Counted from the first letter of the stretch, positions 1 through 8,356 are shown. The stretch: DNA of 64,000 nt from Paenibacillus sp. FSL K6-3182 (GCF_037976325.1 NZ_CP150265.1:882001-946000), one strand, 5' to 3'. The notes: a model not told the origin generated them from the sequence alone. A program made the numbers and translations.

Positions 1-1
1 G

Positions 2-46
2 CTTTCGGATGATTATGTACGTCTGCTGCCGAAGCGGGCACCATAG
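2..46 (+). CDS. 3' end of an unidentified gene (partial)
   Basis: An open frame enters from the left edge and ends at a TAG at 44-46; its last residues read LSDDYVRLLPKRAP. A Rho-independent terminator follows 10 bases later, which is the main reason to believe this is a genuine gene end. Too little is visible to name the product. Confidence 0.45.
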   Translation, partial: LSDDYVRLLPKRAP

Positions 47-55
47 AAGCAGATG

Positions 56-95
56 AAATGCCTCTTGTCTATCCGGACTTGAGGCATTTTTTTCT
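56..95 (+). terminator. Rho-independent terminator of the left-edge gene
   Basis: Nine-base arms AAATGCCTC and GAGGCATTT enclose a 16-base loop and run straight into a T tract. It separates the left-edge gene from murI. Confidence 0.8.
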
Positions 96-198
96 TCGCA
101 AATGCAATTATAAGCTTTTATGGAGGCAGGCAATGAGGTAAGATGGATATAGCTACAGAAGGTACTCTATTCCAATAAACGTAAGGAATCGATGAGAC

Positions 199-996
199 AT
201 GCGAATTGGTTTTTTTGATTCAGGGCTTGGCGGGCTTACCGTATTAGCGGAGGCACTTCAAAGACTTCCTGATAAGGATTTTCTTTATATGGCGGACACG
301 CTCCATGTTCCCTATGGGACGAAGTCAGAGGAAGACGTGAAAGCGTACATTTTTGAAACGGTTGGTTTAATGATGGAAGAGGGCATAGATGCATTGGTCG
401 TCGCTTGCAATACAGCGACCAGTATTGCAATTAACGAGTTAAGAGAACGTTATTCCCTGCCCATTGTCGGCATGGAGCCTGCTGTTAAGCCAGCAGTAGA
501 AATGAATCGAGCAACAGGCAAGAGGGTACTCGTCTTTGCAACGCAGTTAACGCTACAACTGCCAAAATATTACGCACTCGTGTCACGCGTGGATGAGATG
601 GGAATCGTGGATTCACTGCCTCTGCCGGAGCTTGTGCGTTATTGTGAGGCGCTGCAATTCGATAAACAGATTATCAACGAATATTTCCGGGCAAAGCTCG
701 CAAACTATGATTTAGACAATTACGGAATTATCGTACTCGGCTGTACACATTATCCTTTCTACAAGGATATATTGAGGGAGCTGTTACCTGCTCATATCGA
801 GATTGTGGATGGGAATGTGGGAACGGTGAAACGCCTATCCGCATTATTGAGCCGCTATGGCATTTCCGGAGGCGGAGGCAACGGAAACGTACGCTTTATG
901 TGCTCGGGCCAAGAGCCAGCTTACATGGACAAGATGCAAAAGGCACTTTCGATTTTACGTGAAAAAAATGTGTTAACACAGTCACTTCAAAGCTAA
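199..996 (+). CDS. murI: Glutamate racemase
   Basis: This enzyme interconverts L- and D-glutamate to supply D-Glu for peptidoglycan synthesis in the cytoplasm. The 265-residue length is normal for the family. The N-terminal IGFFDSGLGGLTV segment, the first catalytic cysteine in ACNTAT (Cys70) and the second in GCTHYP (Cys182) are all present, so the two-cysteine racemase machinery is intact. The ATG at 199 is preceded by an AAGGA-like ribosome binding site about 10 bases upstream. It stands alone between two terminators and converges with exoA. Known from the family: two Cys act as acid/base pair. The assignment is firm. Confidence 0.95.
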   Translation: MRIGFFDSGLGGLTVLAEALQRLPDKDFLYMADTLHVPYGTKSEEDVKAYIFETVGLMMEEGIDALVVACNTATSIAINELRERYSLPIVGMEPAVKPAVEMNRATGKRVLVFATQLTLQLPKYYALVSRVDEMGIVDSLPLPELVRYCEALQFDKQIINEYFRAKLANYDLDNYGIIVLGCTHYPFYKDILRELLPAHIEIVDGNVGTVKRLSALLSRYGISGGGGNGNVRFMCSGQEPAYMDKMQKALSILREKNVLTQSLQS

Positions 997-1005
997 TTCG
1001 AAGCA

Positions 1006-1048
1006 AAAGGCGGGCAGCGCTCATGATGAGTGCTGCCCGCCCTTTTTT
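1006..1048. terminator. Bidirectional terminator between murI and exoA
   Basis: A long stem with GGCGGGCAGC and GCTGCCCGCC arms lies between the convergent genes. Six Ts follow on the plus strand, and a shorter T run (from AAAAGG) follows on the minus strand, so it can serve both. Confidence 0.85.
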
Positions 1049-1055
1049 ATGACGA

Positions 1056-1829
1056 TTATATGATTGCCGGCGGTTCTTCCAAAGTAAGCAAAACAGGACA
1101 ATGATCGCTGCCCAAAATATGAGTGTCAATGGACGCATCGATGAGCAGTGGGCTCAGTCTTGAAGAGGCTAAGAAATAATCGATCCGCCATCCCACGTTC
1201 CGCTCGCGAACCTTCATCATGTACGACCACCAGCTGTACACATCCGTACGATCCGGGTAAAAATGTCTAAATGTATCGAGGAAGCCAGTTGCTAGCAGCT
1301 CCGTCATCTTGCCGCGCTCCTCAAGCGTAAAGCCAGAGTTGCCTAGATTAGGCTTCGGATGCTTAAGATCGATTTCTTGATGGGCTACGTTCAAATCACC
1401 GCAAACAATGACAGGCTTTAAGGCATCAAGCTGCTGAAGATAACCGCGGAAGCGATCTTCCCATTCCATGCGGTAATCCAAGCGCGATAAGTCGCGCTTG
1501 GCGTTAGGCGTATATACCGTAACTAGATAGAATCCTTCAAACTCCAGCGTAATGACTCGTCCCTCTGGCTCCGAGTTTTCCTCAATACCATAGTGCACGG
1601 AGAGTGGTTTTATGCGGGTGAACACCGCAGTGCCTGAGTAACCCTTCTTAATCGCGTAATTCCAATATTGCGAGTACTCCTCACCAAGCTCCATGTTGAT
1701 TTGTCCATCCTGCAGCTTCGTTTCTTGCAGGCAAAAAATATCTGCATCCGTTTCCTTGAAATAATCGTTAAAACCTTTCGTTACGCATGCCCGTAAACCA
1801 TTTACGTTCCAAGATACAAGCTTAATCAT
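1056..1829 (-). CDS. exoA: Exodeoxyribonuclease III (AP endonuclease)
   Basis: A 257-residue member of the ExoIII/APE1 branch of the endonuclease-exonuclease-phosphatase fold. It cleaves DNA at abasic sites and trims 3' ends in base excision repair. Visible hallmarks are SWNVNGLR near the N terminus, LQETKL with the metal-binding Glu36, GDLNVAH in the middle, a WRIDYFL segment, and the C-terminal GSDHCPV with the catalytic Asp-His pair. The length is typical and nothing is missing. It is transcribed alone, towards murI. Confidence 0.95.
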   Translation of the reverse strand: MIKLVSWNVNGLRACVTKGFNDYFKETDADIFCLQETKLQDGQINMELGEEYSQYWNYAIKKGYSGTAVFTRIKPLSVHYGIEENSEPEGRVITLEFEGFYLVTVYTPNAKRDLSRLDYRMEWEDRFRGYLQQLDALKPVIVCGDLNVAHQEIDLKHPKPNLGNSGFTLEERGKMTELLATGFLDTFRHFYPDRTDVYSWWSYMMKVRERNVGWRIDYFLASSRLSPLLIDASIDTHILGSDHCPVLLTLEEPPAII

Positions 1830-2123
1830 GATCTATCTCCTTACGTTTTCTATCATTAAGTACTAGTTTATCATATTTTCTTCAAAGGACTGTTGGAAAC
1901 ATCATGCTCTGTGCATAAAAAAAAGGCTGTGCCAAGCGATTAGACACCTGCTAGGAGACCACATTAGTTAATATATATAAAATATCATTTGCAAACGTTA
2001 TATACAGTTAAGTATTTTAATGTAAAAATTGATAGTGACGATAATGTAGATTTAAGCAGCATTCTTGCGATAGATGAGATTGCTTATAAGAACCGTAAAC
2101 GTTTGAAGAAGAAGGAGGCTGTC
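1830..2123. other. Intergenic stretch between exoA and the hydrolase gene
   Basis: About 294 bases divide the divergent exoA and hydrolase genes. It contains an A-run followed by GGCTGTGCCAAGCG and AT-rich sequence. A 45-codon in-frame extension of the hydrolase ORF begins at a TTG at 1989, but it has no ribosome binding site and its composition (many K, D and N) is unlike the hydrolase. I see no clear promoter or hairpin. Confidence 0.5.
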
Positions 2124-3005
2124 ATGATAAAAATATATAAGAGTGAATCAGGAAAAGAACAGGTTCTGCGTTCCTATAATGCGCTTCTGGAGCTGTGGCC
2201 AACGGAATTTGAGGAGCTGGACATTAACACCAAATACGGCGTCACGCATTGTCTTATTTCTGGTCATAAATCGAATCCGCCGCTGCTGCTGCTTCACGGC
2301 GTTGGAGATAATTCGGCGGTGATGTGGATGCTAAACATAAAGGAATTATCCAACCATTTTTATTGCATTGCAGTAGATACGATGGGTGGACCAGGAAAAA
2401 GTGTGCCTAACGAAAACTTTCAGAAAAAGACGTTTGATCAGGTGGATTGGATCAATGAAATCGTTGATCAAATGGGATTGGATCAATTTCATATCGCTGG
2501 TGTGTCGAATGGAGCTTATATGGCTTTTAATTATACGGTTAACGAGGCAAGTAGAGTGAACAAAGTCGTTTGCATGGAGGGAGGTATGGTTACAACACCA
2601 ATTAAAACGATGGTGAGCACCTTAATGATGATGATGCCGGAAATACTGATTCCAACCCGCAATAATATGCTAAAAATTATAAAAAAGCTAAGTTCGCCCC
2701 AATCCCGCGTTTATGAACAGCACCCCGAATTAGCGGATCATCTTGTGCTTGCTATGAAAAATCATAATCAACAAGCGATGTTTGCACATAAGCTGCAGAA
2801 ATATGATCAAGCGTCAGCAGCTGCGATAAAGGATAAGCTGTATTTTCTGATGGGTGAGTACAAGCTATCCCATAAGAAGGATTTTTTGCAGGTATTAAAC
2901 GCAGGACAATTTCGTTACAAAATAATCCCTCATGCAGGACACGGCGTTAATCATGAACAGCCTGATGCTGTACATAATGAACTAATCCCATTTTTACTTC
3001 ATTGA
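2124..3005 (+). CDS. Alpha/beta-fold hydrolase
   Basis: A 293-residue serine hydrolase of the alpha/beta fold. The LLLLHGVGDNS segment is the oxyanion-hole HG motif, GVSNGAY is the nucleophile elbow with the catalytic Ser, and HAGHGVNHEQPD near the end carries the catalytic His. These are the hallmarks of esterases and C-C hydrolases; the substrate cannot be read from sequence. The start at 2124 is chosen because AAGGAGG lies five bases upstream; the longer frame back to a TTG at 1989 has no such site. There is no signal peptide, so it is cytoplasmic. It is monocistronic with a terminator after it. Confidence 0.85.
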   Translation: MIKIYKSESGKEQVLRSYNALLELWPTEFEELDINTKYGVTHCLISGHKSNPPLLLLHGVGDNSAVMWMLNIKELSNHFYCIAVDTMGGPGKSVPNENFQKKTFDQVDWINEIVDQMGLDQFHIAGVSNGAYMAFNYTVNEASRVNKVVCMEGGMVTTPIKTMVSTLMMMMPEILIPTRNNMLKIIKKLSSPQSRVYEQHPELADHLVLAMKNHNQQAMFAHKLQKYDQASAAAIKDKLYFLMGEYKLSHKKDFLQVLNAGQFRYKIIPHAGHGVNHEQPDAVHNELIPFLLH

Positions 3006-3044
3006 ACTTGTATTGCTCGGAGCAAGCGATAATACGAAGCGACT

Positions 3045-3089
3045 AGGCCGACACACTCTCTATATGGAGAAAGAGCTCGGTCCTTTTTT
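3045..3089 (+). terminator. Terminator after the hydrolase gene
   Basis: An imperfect hairpin between AGGCCGA and TCGGTCC, with inner CTCT/AGAG pairing, is followed by a T tract. Confidence 0.65.
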
Positions 3090-3107
3090 GCGTGTGGTAA
3101 AAGTTGG

Positions 3108-3136
3108 TTGACATGTCTTTAGCCTAATGATAGGAT
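3108..3136 (+). promoter_or_regulatory. SigA-type promoter of the MarR-quinone reductase unit
   Basis: TTGACA at 3108-3113 and TAGGAT at 3131-3136 are separated by 17 bases. A short dyad CTAGAACTAG at 3146-3155, just downstream of the predicted transcription start, is placed where an autorepressor such as MarR would bind. The operator role is inference. Confidence 0.7.
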
Positions 3137-3196
3137 AAAAGTACACTAGAACTAGGAAATATGACTTTAAGATAAATGCAGCAAGGAGGCATGGGC

Positions 3197-3649
3197 ATGA
3201 ATCAACAAAGTGAACAGAGCCAGCTTGATCTTCGGTTATTTCGTATATGGTTCAAAGCGTCTAAGGCAGTTGGCGACAATGTGCGCAAGGATATAGAAAG
3301 CCATGGCATTAGTCAGGAACATTTTATGATATTGGAGCTTTTGTATAGCAAGGGGCCTCATCCGATACAGAAAATAAGTGAAAAGTTCTGCATTCCAAGC
3401 GGCAGCATTACCTATGTTGTTGATAAGCTTGAGAAAAAAGGATATGTGAGGCGAGAGCCAAGCGCTACAGACCGTAGAGGCTCAAATGTCATTCTTACCG
3501 AAGCGGGGCAAACACTGTTTGATGATATTTTTCCGAAGCATGCGGATGTCATTACACGCAATTTGAGTTCTGTAAGCAACGAGGATAAAGAGAAGCTTAT
3601 TGAGCTATTAAAAACGATCGGCATTAATGCAGAACAATTGAGCAAATAA
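3197..3649 (+). CDS. MarR-family transcriptional regulator
   Basis: A 150-residue winged-helix regulator. The segment IQKISEKFCIPSGSITYVVDKLEKKGYV is the recognition helix region and the following REPSATDRRGSNVILT is the MarR beta-wing with the conserved DRR. Start 3197 is preferred over 3176 or 3191 because AAGGAGG ends seven bases before it. The gene is followed after 26 bases by a WrbA-like oxidoreductase, an arrangement seen for MhqR/YodB-type quinone and electrophile sensors of Bacillus. No cysteine-based switch typical of YodB is obvious: the one cysteine lies in KFCIPSG. A role as repressor of the quinone reductase is inferred from context. Confidence 0.9.
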   Translation: MNQQSEQSQLDLRLFRIWFKASKAVGDNVRKDIESHGISQEHFMILELLYSKGPHPIQKISEKFCIPSGSITYVVDKLEKKGYVRREPSATDRRGSNVILTEAGQTLFDDIFPKHADVITRNLSSVSNEDKEKLIELLKTIGINAEQLSK

Positions 3650-3675
3650 CATAAAAGTTTAAGGGGATGTATCAA

Positions 3676-4290
3676 ATGACAACGATTAATCTTGCTATTA
3701 TATATTACAGTGTAACGGGAACAAATTATCAAATGGCGCAGTGGGCTGCAGAAGGTGCGAAAGCAGCTGGAGCTGAGGTGAAAATATTGAAGACGCCTGA
3801 GCTTGCTTCAGAAGAAGCAATACAAGCTAACCCCATCTGGAGAACTCATGTTGCAGAGACGCAAGATATACCTGAGGTTACCTATAAGGATCTGGAATGG
3901 GCGGACGCTATTATATTTAGCATTCCATCACGCTTTGGCGGTATGCCTGGTCCTGTTAAGCAGTTTCTTGATTCGACAGGCTCACTTTGGTTTAACGGCA
4001 AGCTGGTCAATAAAGTCGTCAGCGGAATGACTTCGGCTCAGAATGCTCATGGCGGTCAAGAGCAAACCATCCTTGGACTGTACACTTCGATGTACCATTG
4101 GGGAGCGATAGTAGCTGCACCGGGTTATTCGAGTCCAGTTACCTTTGAAGCTGGCGGTAACCCATATGGGACAAGCGTGACGGTGCAAGGCGGGAAAATG
4201 GTTGAGGACGTAAAAGCAGCTGTGGAATATCAAGCTAAGCGTACAGTCAATGTTGCGCAGTGGGTCAAGCAAGGGCTCGCTCAAGCTTAA
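3676..4290 (+). CDS. WrbA-like flavodoxin-fold NAD(P)H:quinone oxidoreductase
   Basis: A 204-residue flavodoxin-fold protein, the normal size for WrbA. YYSVTGTNYQMA near the N terminus is the FMN phosphate loop, SRFGGMPGPVKQFLD is the second FMN-binding loop, and SAQNAHGGQEQT followed by YHWG matches the WrbA core. Enzymes of this family perform two-electron reduction of quinones and avoid semiquinone radicals. ATG 3676 is chosen because AAGGGG lies nine bases upstream; the ATG at 3667 is too close. It is likely cotranscribed with the MarR gene and ends at a terminator. Confidence 0.88.
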   Translation: MTTINLAIIYYSVTGTNYQMAQWAAEGAKAAGAEVKILKTPELASEEAIQANPIWRTHVAETQDIPEVTYKDLEWADAIIFSIPSRFGGMPGPVKQFLDSTGSLWFNGKLVNKVVSGMTSAQNAHGGQEQTILGLYTSMYHWGAIVAAPGYSSPVTFEAGGNPYGTSVTVQGGKMVEDVKAAVEYQAKRTVNVAQWVKQGLAQA

Positions 4291-4302
4291 GCAGAAAATA
4301 AG

Positions 4303-4333
4303 AAGAGGCAGAGGGATACTGCCTCTTTTTTTT
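4303..4333 (+). terminator. Terminator after the quinone reductase gene
   Basis: AAGAGGCA and TGCCTCTT arms with a short loop are followed by a T run. Confidence 0.85.
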
Positions 4334-4409
4334 GTGCTATTATGGTATGGTAATCGCAGCGATCTTCGATGAACAATGGGTATGACAGCCTTGAAAGGCG
4401 GGAATAACG

Positions 4410-5237
4410 GTGAACGCAAGCAAAAGTACATTTTGGAAGTCCTATATGAGCGGTTTAAAATTGCATGTTGCCATAGCCGACTATACGAAGGTGCCGCTTT
4501 CGTGGAAGGACGATAATTATACGACGGATGTGAATAAGCTATATTATATCCAAGAGGGAGAAGGGTACATTAAGGCCGGGAATCAAATTTATTATCCAAA
4601 GCCCGGTGATCTGTGTCTGCTGCCCGCAGATGTCGTACAATCCTATGGAACGATTAATACGAATACCTACGGAAAATATTGGTGTCACTTCACTGCAAAA
4701 ATAGATAATTTCAACCTGTTTCAACTGCTCGAAATGCCCGTCATGATATCGATCTCCGATCACGAAGGCTTGAAGGGTAAATTTGAAAGGCTGGTGCACC
4801 ATCATAAGAGTGAAGACTGGACATCCGAGCTGCAGCTGCAGTCGGCGTTTCTTGAGATTATGGCCATGATGCTGGAGCAGGCTGAGGATGTGACAATCAA
4901 AACACCGGCAACCAGCTCATTTGAGAAGCTGAATGTTGTGCTGACCTATATTGAAGAGCATTTATCGGAAAATATTACAGTAGATACTCTTGCTCAGCTT
5001 GTACATTTTCACCCTAATTATTTTATACGCATGTTCAAAAATACGACAGGGCTCTCACCTATACAATATGTGAATCGCAAGCGTATGGACAAAGGACGGC
5101 AGCTGCTATCCTTTACTTCACTTAGCATCTCGGCAATAGCTGAATCTCTAGGAATGGATGCTACTTATTTCTCTCGTTTATTCAAAGAATATATGGCTTT
5201 GTCACCGAGCGAATATAGGGAGCTTTCACTGAAATGA
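4410..5237 (+). CDS. AraC-family transcriptional regulator with cupin sensor domain
   Basis: 275 residues. The N-terminal half (about 15-150) has the AraC_binding cupin pattern, with LYYIQEGEGYIKAG and YYPKPGDLCLLP. The C-terminal 100 residues carry two helix-turn-helix units: VDTLAQLVHFHPNYFIRMFK and ISAIAESLGMDATYFSRLFK, ending in the LSPSEYR signature. Such proteins usually activate sugar-utilisation genes on binding a ligand in the cupin. The start is GTG 4410 with an AAAGGCGG site eight bases upstream. It has no obvious target beside it; a terminator isolates it on both sides. Confidence 0.9.
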   Translation: MNASKSTFWKSYMSGLKLHVAIADYTKVPLSWKDDNYTTDVNKLYYIQEGEGYIKAGNQIYYPKPGDLCLLPADVVQSYGTINTNTYGKYWCHFTAKIDNFNLFQLLEMPVMISISDHEGLKGKFERLVHHHKSEDWTSELQLQSAFLEIMAMMLEQAEDVTIKTPATSSFEKLNVVLTYIEEHLSENITVDTLAQLVHFHPNYFIRMFKNTTGLSPIQYVNRKRMDKGRQLLSFTSLSISAIAESLGMDATYFSRLFKEYMALSPSEYRELSLK

Positions 5238-5250
5238 TTAATTAATAAAG

Positions 5251-5282
5251 AAAACCGTTGCTGTTTAAGCGACGGTTTTTTT
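5251..5282 (+). terminator. Terminator after the AraC gene
   Basis: AAAACCGT and ACGGTTTT arms, with a loop of about 13 bases, run into further Ts. Confidence 0.75.
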
Positions 5283-5371
5283 GAGATTACAAACAAAATG
5301 TTTCCATTTTCTTCACATGAGGGAATTGAACGGCGTTATTTTTACCCATATATTAGATAATGAAAAGGTAA

Positions 5372-6424
5372 ATGGAAGGGAGTGTTTATGCCATTAACAA
5401 ACTCTATAAAAAGAATATTAGTTTCTTTATTGCTTCAAGCTTCATTATCATTTTGCTGGATCTTCTATTTGCTAATTCTGTTCTAATTAAAGAGAACGAT
5501 CAACTGCTGACGCTTGGCATTGCATTAGATTTTGTCGTGGTTATCCCTTTATTGCTGTACTTTCTATGGTTTCGCAAGCTGAATTTCAAGATCGCATCCA
5601 TCATTCCTTTTGCTCTTATAGGTTATTTAGCATTAGCGTTATTTGTACCAAATACCGATCAAGAAACGATGAACGCTATAAAATATTTTCTTATTCCGCT
5701 GCCGCCTTTTATTCTAGCTTTAAAAATCTATGATATTGCGGCTGCCTATAAGCGTTATAAAAAAGTGGATAATCATCCTATAGAAACACTTCGGAAAAGT
5801 CTAGAAGAGACCATTCGCCATCCCAAAATCGCAGCTTTGCTCACACATGAATTATCTATTTTTTATTATGCCTTGTTCTCATGGAAAGAAAAACCGTTCG
5901 TTCGAACGGGAGCTGCCTCGTTTAGCTATCATACAAACTCGAACAAACTGATTACCTTATTAATATTTTCAAAAATATTAATCATTGAAGGGGTATGCAT
6001 GCACATTCTGCTTGCGCAATGGTCGCATACCGCTGCATGGTTACTCTCATTAGGAAATGTATATATTATTATGCTGCTTGTTGCTGATTACCGAGCGATG
6101 TGCTTAAATCCTATTTTGGTATCGGATCAACAAATAAGGTTTCAGTACGGCATTCAGTTGTATTCGGACATGAATATCCATACTATTTCATCCATTTCGG
6201 TCATTAAATTCGAGAAATTAGGTAAGGATAAAATGAAAAAAACGACAAAGGTTCTGGACACAGAACCTAATGTGCATATGATATTAAAAGAAGAAATTAC
6301 GGTTATTACGGCGTTCGGGATTCGAGAACAAGTTGACCAAATCTATTTATTTGTAGATAAACCTTATGAATTTCAAAAGAAATGCCATCAGTTGATGGAG
6401 GTAAGCAAAAAGGACAGCGAATAG
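5372..6424 (+). CDS. Multi-pass membrane protein of unknown function; start questionable
   Basis: 350 residues. Hydrophobic segments lie at about 15-35, 44-65, 74-92, 105-122, 190-212 and 218-238. They are followed by a soluble, PH-like beta-rich tail from about 250 with ISSISVIKFEKLG. I recognise no catalytic motif; similar Bacillus proteins are only described as membrane proteins. The ATG at 5372 follows an in-frame stop and has only a weak, too-close AAAAGG site. The strong GGAAGGGA site at 5374-5381 instead serves an ATG at 5388 that is out of frame. One missing base just after 5388 would join the good start to this frame, so a frameshift near the N terminus is possible. Confidence 0.7.
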   Translation: MEGSVYAINKLYKKNISFFIASSFIIILLDLLFANSVLIKENDQLLTLGIALDFVVVIPLLLYFLWFRKLNFKIASIIPFALIGYLALALFVPNTDQETMNAIKYFLIPLPPFILALKIYDIAAAYKRYKKVDNHPIETLRKSLEETIRHPKIAALLTHELSIFYYALFSWKEKPFVRTGAASFSYHTNSNKLITLLIFSKILIIEGVCMHILLAQWSHTAAWLLSLGNVYIIMLLVADYRAMCLNPILVSDQQIRFQYGIQLYSDMNIHTISSISVIKFEKLGKDKMKKTTKVLDTEPNVHMILKEEITVITAFGIREQVDQIYLFVDKPYEFQKKCHQLMEVSKKDSE

Positions 6425-6829
6425 TTCGCTTGCGCTGTTACGCTTTCGGATTCAATCATCTATCTCGCCAATAGTACATTGCTTGCTCATATTTTCTCTA
6501 ACGAACTGTATCATGCTTATTATGCAGAAAATGATCTTTTTCAAACGCTAACGAACCTGGTTGGCGTTATATCATGCTTTATAGGGTGATATGAGCTATT
6601 TTTCTCGAAATAGCGATGCTGGAGTTCGTTGCAATAATAATTCCTTGCAAATGGTTTAAATAAGAGCTGCTGAGTTCGTTACAGCATACGCCAAAAACAA
6701 AGGAGCTAAGCGGATTCAAATCGCTTAGCTCCTTTGTTATTCCGAACTTTTCCCATGATTAGGATTGTTCTGCACAACTAATTCTTTTGGGACAACCTTT
6801 TTGCTGCAAGTATAAGAACTCCGATGGAA
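6425..6829. repeat. Gene-free 405-base stretch with four AACGAAC motifs in inverted pairs
   Basis: AACGAACT at 6500-6507 and AACGAACC at 6550-6557 lie on the plus strand. AGTTCGTT, the reverse complement of AACGAACT, occurs at 6623-6630 and 6673-6680. Within each pair the copies are exactly 50 bases apart, and the two pairs are inverted. The arms also share GCTTATT/TCTTATT-like sequence. This looks like a small dispersed intergenic repeat rather than coding DNA. The only other structure is the terminator at 6692-6738. Confidence 0.55.
6692..6738 (-). terminator. Strong terminator of the dioxygenase/HEAT gene
   Basis: Perfect 16-base arms (ACAAAGGAGCTAAGCG and its complement) enclose a nine-base loop. 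On the minus strand five Ts follow, so it terminates the reverse-strand gene ending at 6830. Confidence 0.9.
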
Positions 6830-8239
6830 TCAAGGATAAAAGCTATTTGCAGGCGTAGTTGTCGAACACCAGCGGGAATTGAATAGTGATTTGATCAAAA
6901 TATCCTTCGCTTCATCCGTGCCGATATAGCGCAGTGCTTCTAGAGCATGAGCTCTTACATAACGGTTCTCATCATCGAGTACTGCCGCCAAAGCGGGAAT
7001 GGCTGCTGCCGCTGCAGCACCCATACGGGATAAGGACAGCCCAGCTGTAAATCGTACTTGAACATCCTCATCGGACAAGGCTGTAATAAGACCCTTCACT
7101 GCAATTTCTGAAGAATTAGACAAAATGCCAAGTGCTTCAACGACTGCAATTCTTACTGTCGCATCGGAGTGGGACAGAAGTTCAACAAGCTTTGGAAGCG
7201 CGGATTCAGCATAGCTGCGCAGCTCGCCAAGTGCGAATATAGCATATTGTACAGTCTCTGAGCGATCGCTCTCTAGTGCGTCGATCAATCCGCTTACTGC
7301 ATCTGAGCCTGCGATGGACAGTCCATAAGCAGACGTGCGTGATACGTCTAATCTCTCATGATGAAGACCAGCCAGCAGTACTTTCACGCCTGGAGCGCCA
7401 TATTTAGCAAGCGCATAGGCAGCATTCAAGGCATTTGGTTCGAAGCTATCTTCCAAAGCCGTTGCCAGTGCGGCTAATTTCTCTTCGTTTGCTTCCGCAG
7501 TGTTTGCTAGACTGCCTAGCTTACCTGACATCCAGTTCCATGTTTCTTCCCACATGTCTTCGTGGTTTGCGATTGGCAGGGCAAGGTCAGCAGGCTCTTT
7601 CCACTCGGAGATCAGATTATTCCATGAAGGCTTAGTTGGAACAGCTGTACGCATAAATTCAAATTTAAGCATGTAACGAGCATTGCCTAATATATTTGGT
7701 GTTGAACGGTGCCAGATATCATAGTGGATGAGTGCAAATGTACCTGCTTCACCGCTAGCGTAAGCTTCTCCTTGCACCTCGTCAGAAGCAAAGGTGCGTG
7801 ATTCATAGTTTTGGGTGCCAGGCACAACGCTAGTAGGCCCAAGCTCAATTGGCGTGTTTTGCGGGAAGTACATAATCATAGCCCACCATGGGTGGTGGTT
7901 GCGCATACGGGAGTAGCCCCAGTAGCTGTCCTTATGCCAACCGCCAGCAACCGGCTGTGCATTAAAGTGGCCATGGCGATGGGCATGCAGCATGTAGTTT
8001 GGACCCAGTACGCTTGTTAATGCGCCTGTAATAACGGGGCTGTCGAAAGCCTGTTGTATTTCTCGGATTCGCGGCAGCAGGTTGTTGCCGGGATTGCCTT
8101 CCTCGTCATATACTTTTCCAAGTTCAGCTGTCATGGCTTGATGGAAGGATTCAGGGAAATCTGTTTTTAGAATAAGAAAGCCTTCAGTAATAAACTTTTG
8201 CATTTGCTCGTCAGTGAGTAGTAGCGGTGATTGATTCAT
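6830..8239 (-). CDS. Phytanoyl-CoA dioxygenase-like protein fused to HEAT repeats
   Basis: 469 residues with two parts. Residues 1 to about 235 form a PhyH-type Fe(II)/2-oxoglutarate dioxygenase: GGWHKDSYWG supplies the iron ligands His102 and Asp104, WHRSTPN supplies the distal His177, and the Arg in LGNARYML (about 186) is suited to bind the 2-oxoglutarate carboxylate. Residues about 255-460 are tandem HEAT/PBS-lyase-like helical repeats, with recurring ALxxL, VRxxAxxALG and AIPAL patterns. So an intact hydroxylase is attached to a protein-interaction scaffold. There is no signal peptide; the substrate is unknown and could be a small molecule or a protein bound by the repeats. It is monocistronic with its own terminator. 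Confidence 0.88.
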   Translation of the reverse strand: MNQSPLLLTDEQMQKFITEGFLILKTDFPESFHQAMTAELGKVYDEEGNPGNNLLPRIREIQQAFDSPVITGALTSVLGPNYMLHAHRHGHFNAQPVAGGWHKDSYWGYSRMRNHHPWWAMIMYFPQNTPIELGPTSVVPGTQNYESRTFASDEVQGEAYASGEAGTFALIHYDIWHRSTPNILGNARYMLKFEFMRTAVPTKPSWNNLISEWKEPADLALPIANHEDMWEETWNWMSGKLGSLANTAEANEEKLAALATALEDSFEPNALNAAYALAKYGAPGVKVLLAGLHHERLDVSRTSAYGLSIAGSDAVSGLIDALESDRSETVQYAIFALGELRSYAESALPKLVELLSHSDATVRIAVVEALGILSNSSEIAVKGLITALSDEDVQVRFTAGLSLSRMGAAAAAAIPALAAVLDDENRYVRAHALEALRYIGTDEAKDILIKSLFNSRWCSTTTPANSFYP

Positions 8240-8356
8240 ATAATGGATGACCTCCTAATGTTGTGGTGATAAACCGATTATATGAGAAGTCGAACCAATG
8301 CTACATACACGAAACTAAGTGAAGCTTGCATAAAACTAACTTCCTGTTTGTCAGCC

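Noticed and set aside
1920..1960. A possible second copy of the terminator motif GGCTGTTCCA near 26090, seen as GGCTGTGCCA.
   Set aside because: Only one arm is present and no pairing partner follows, so it is not a hairpin.
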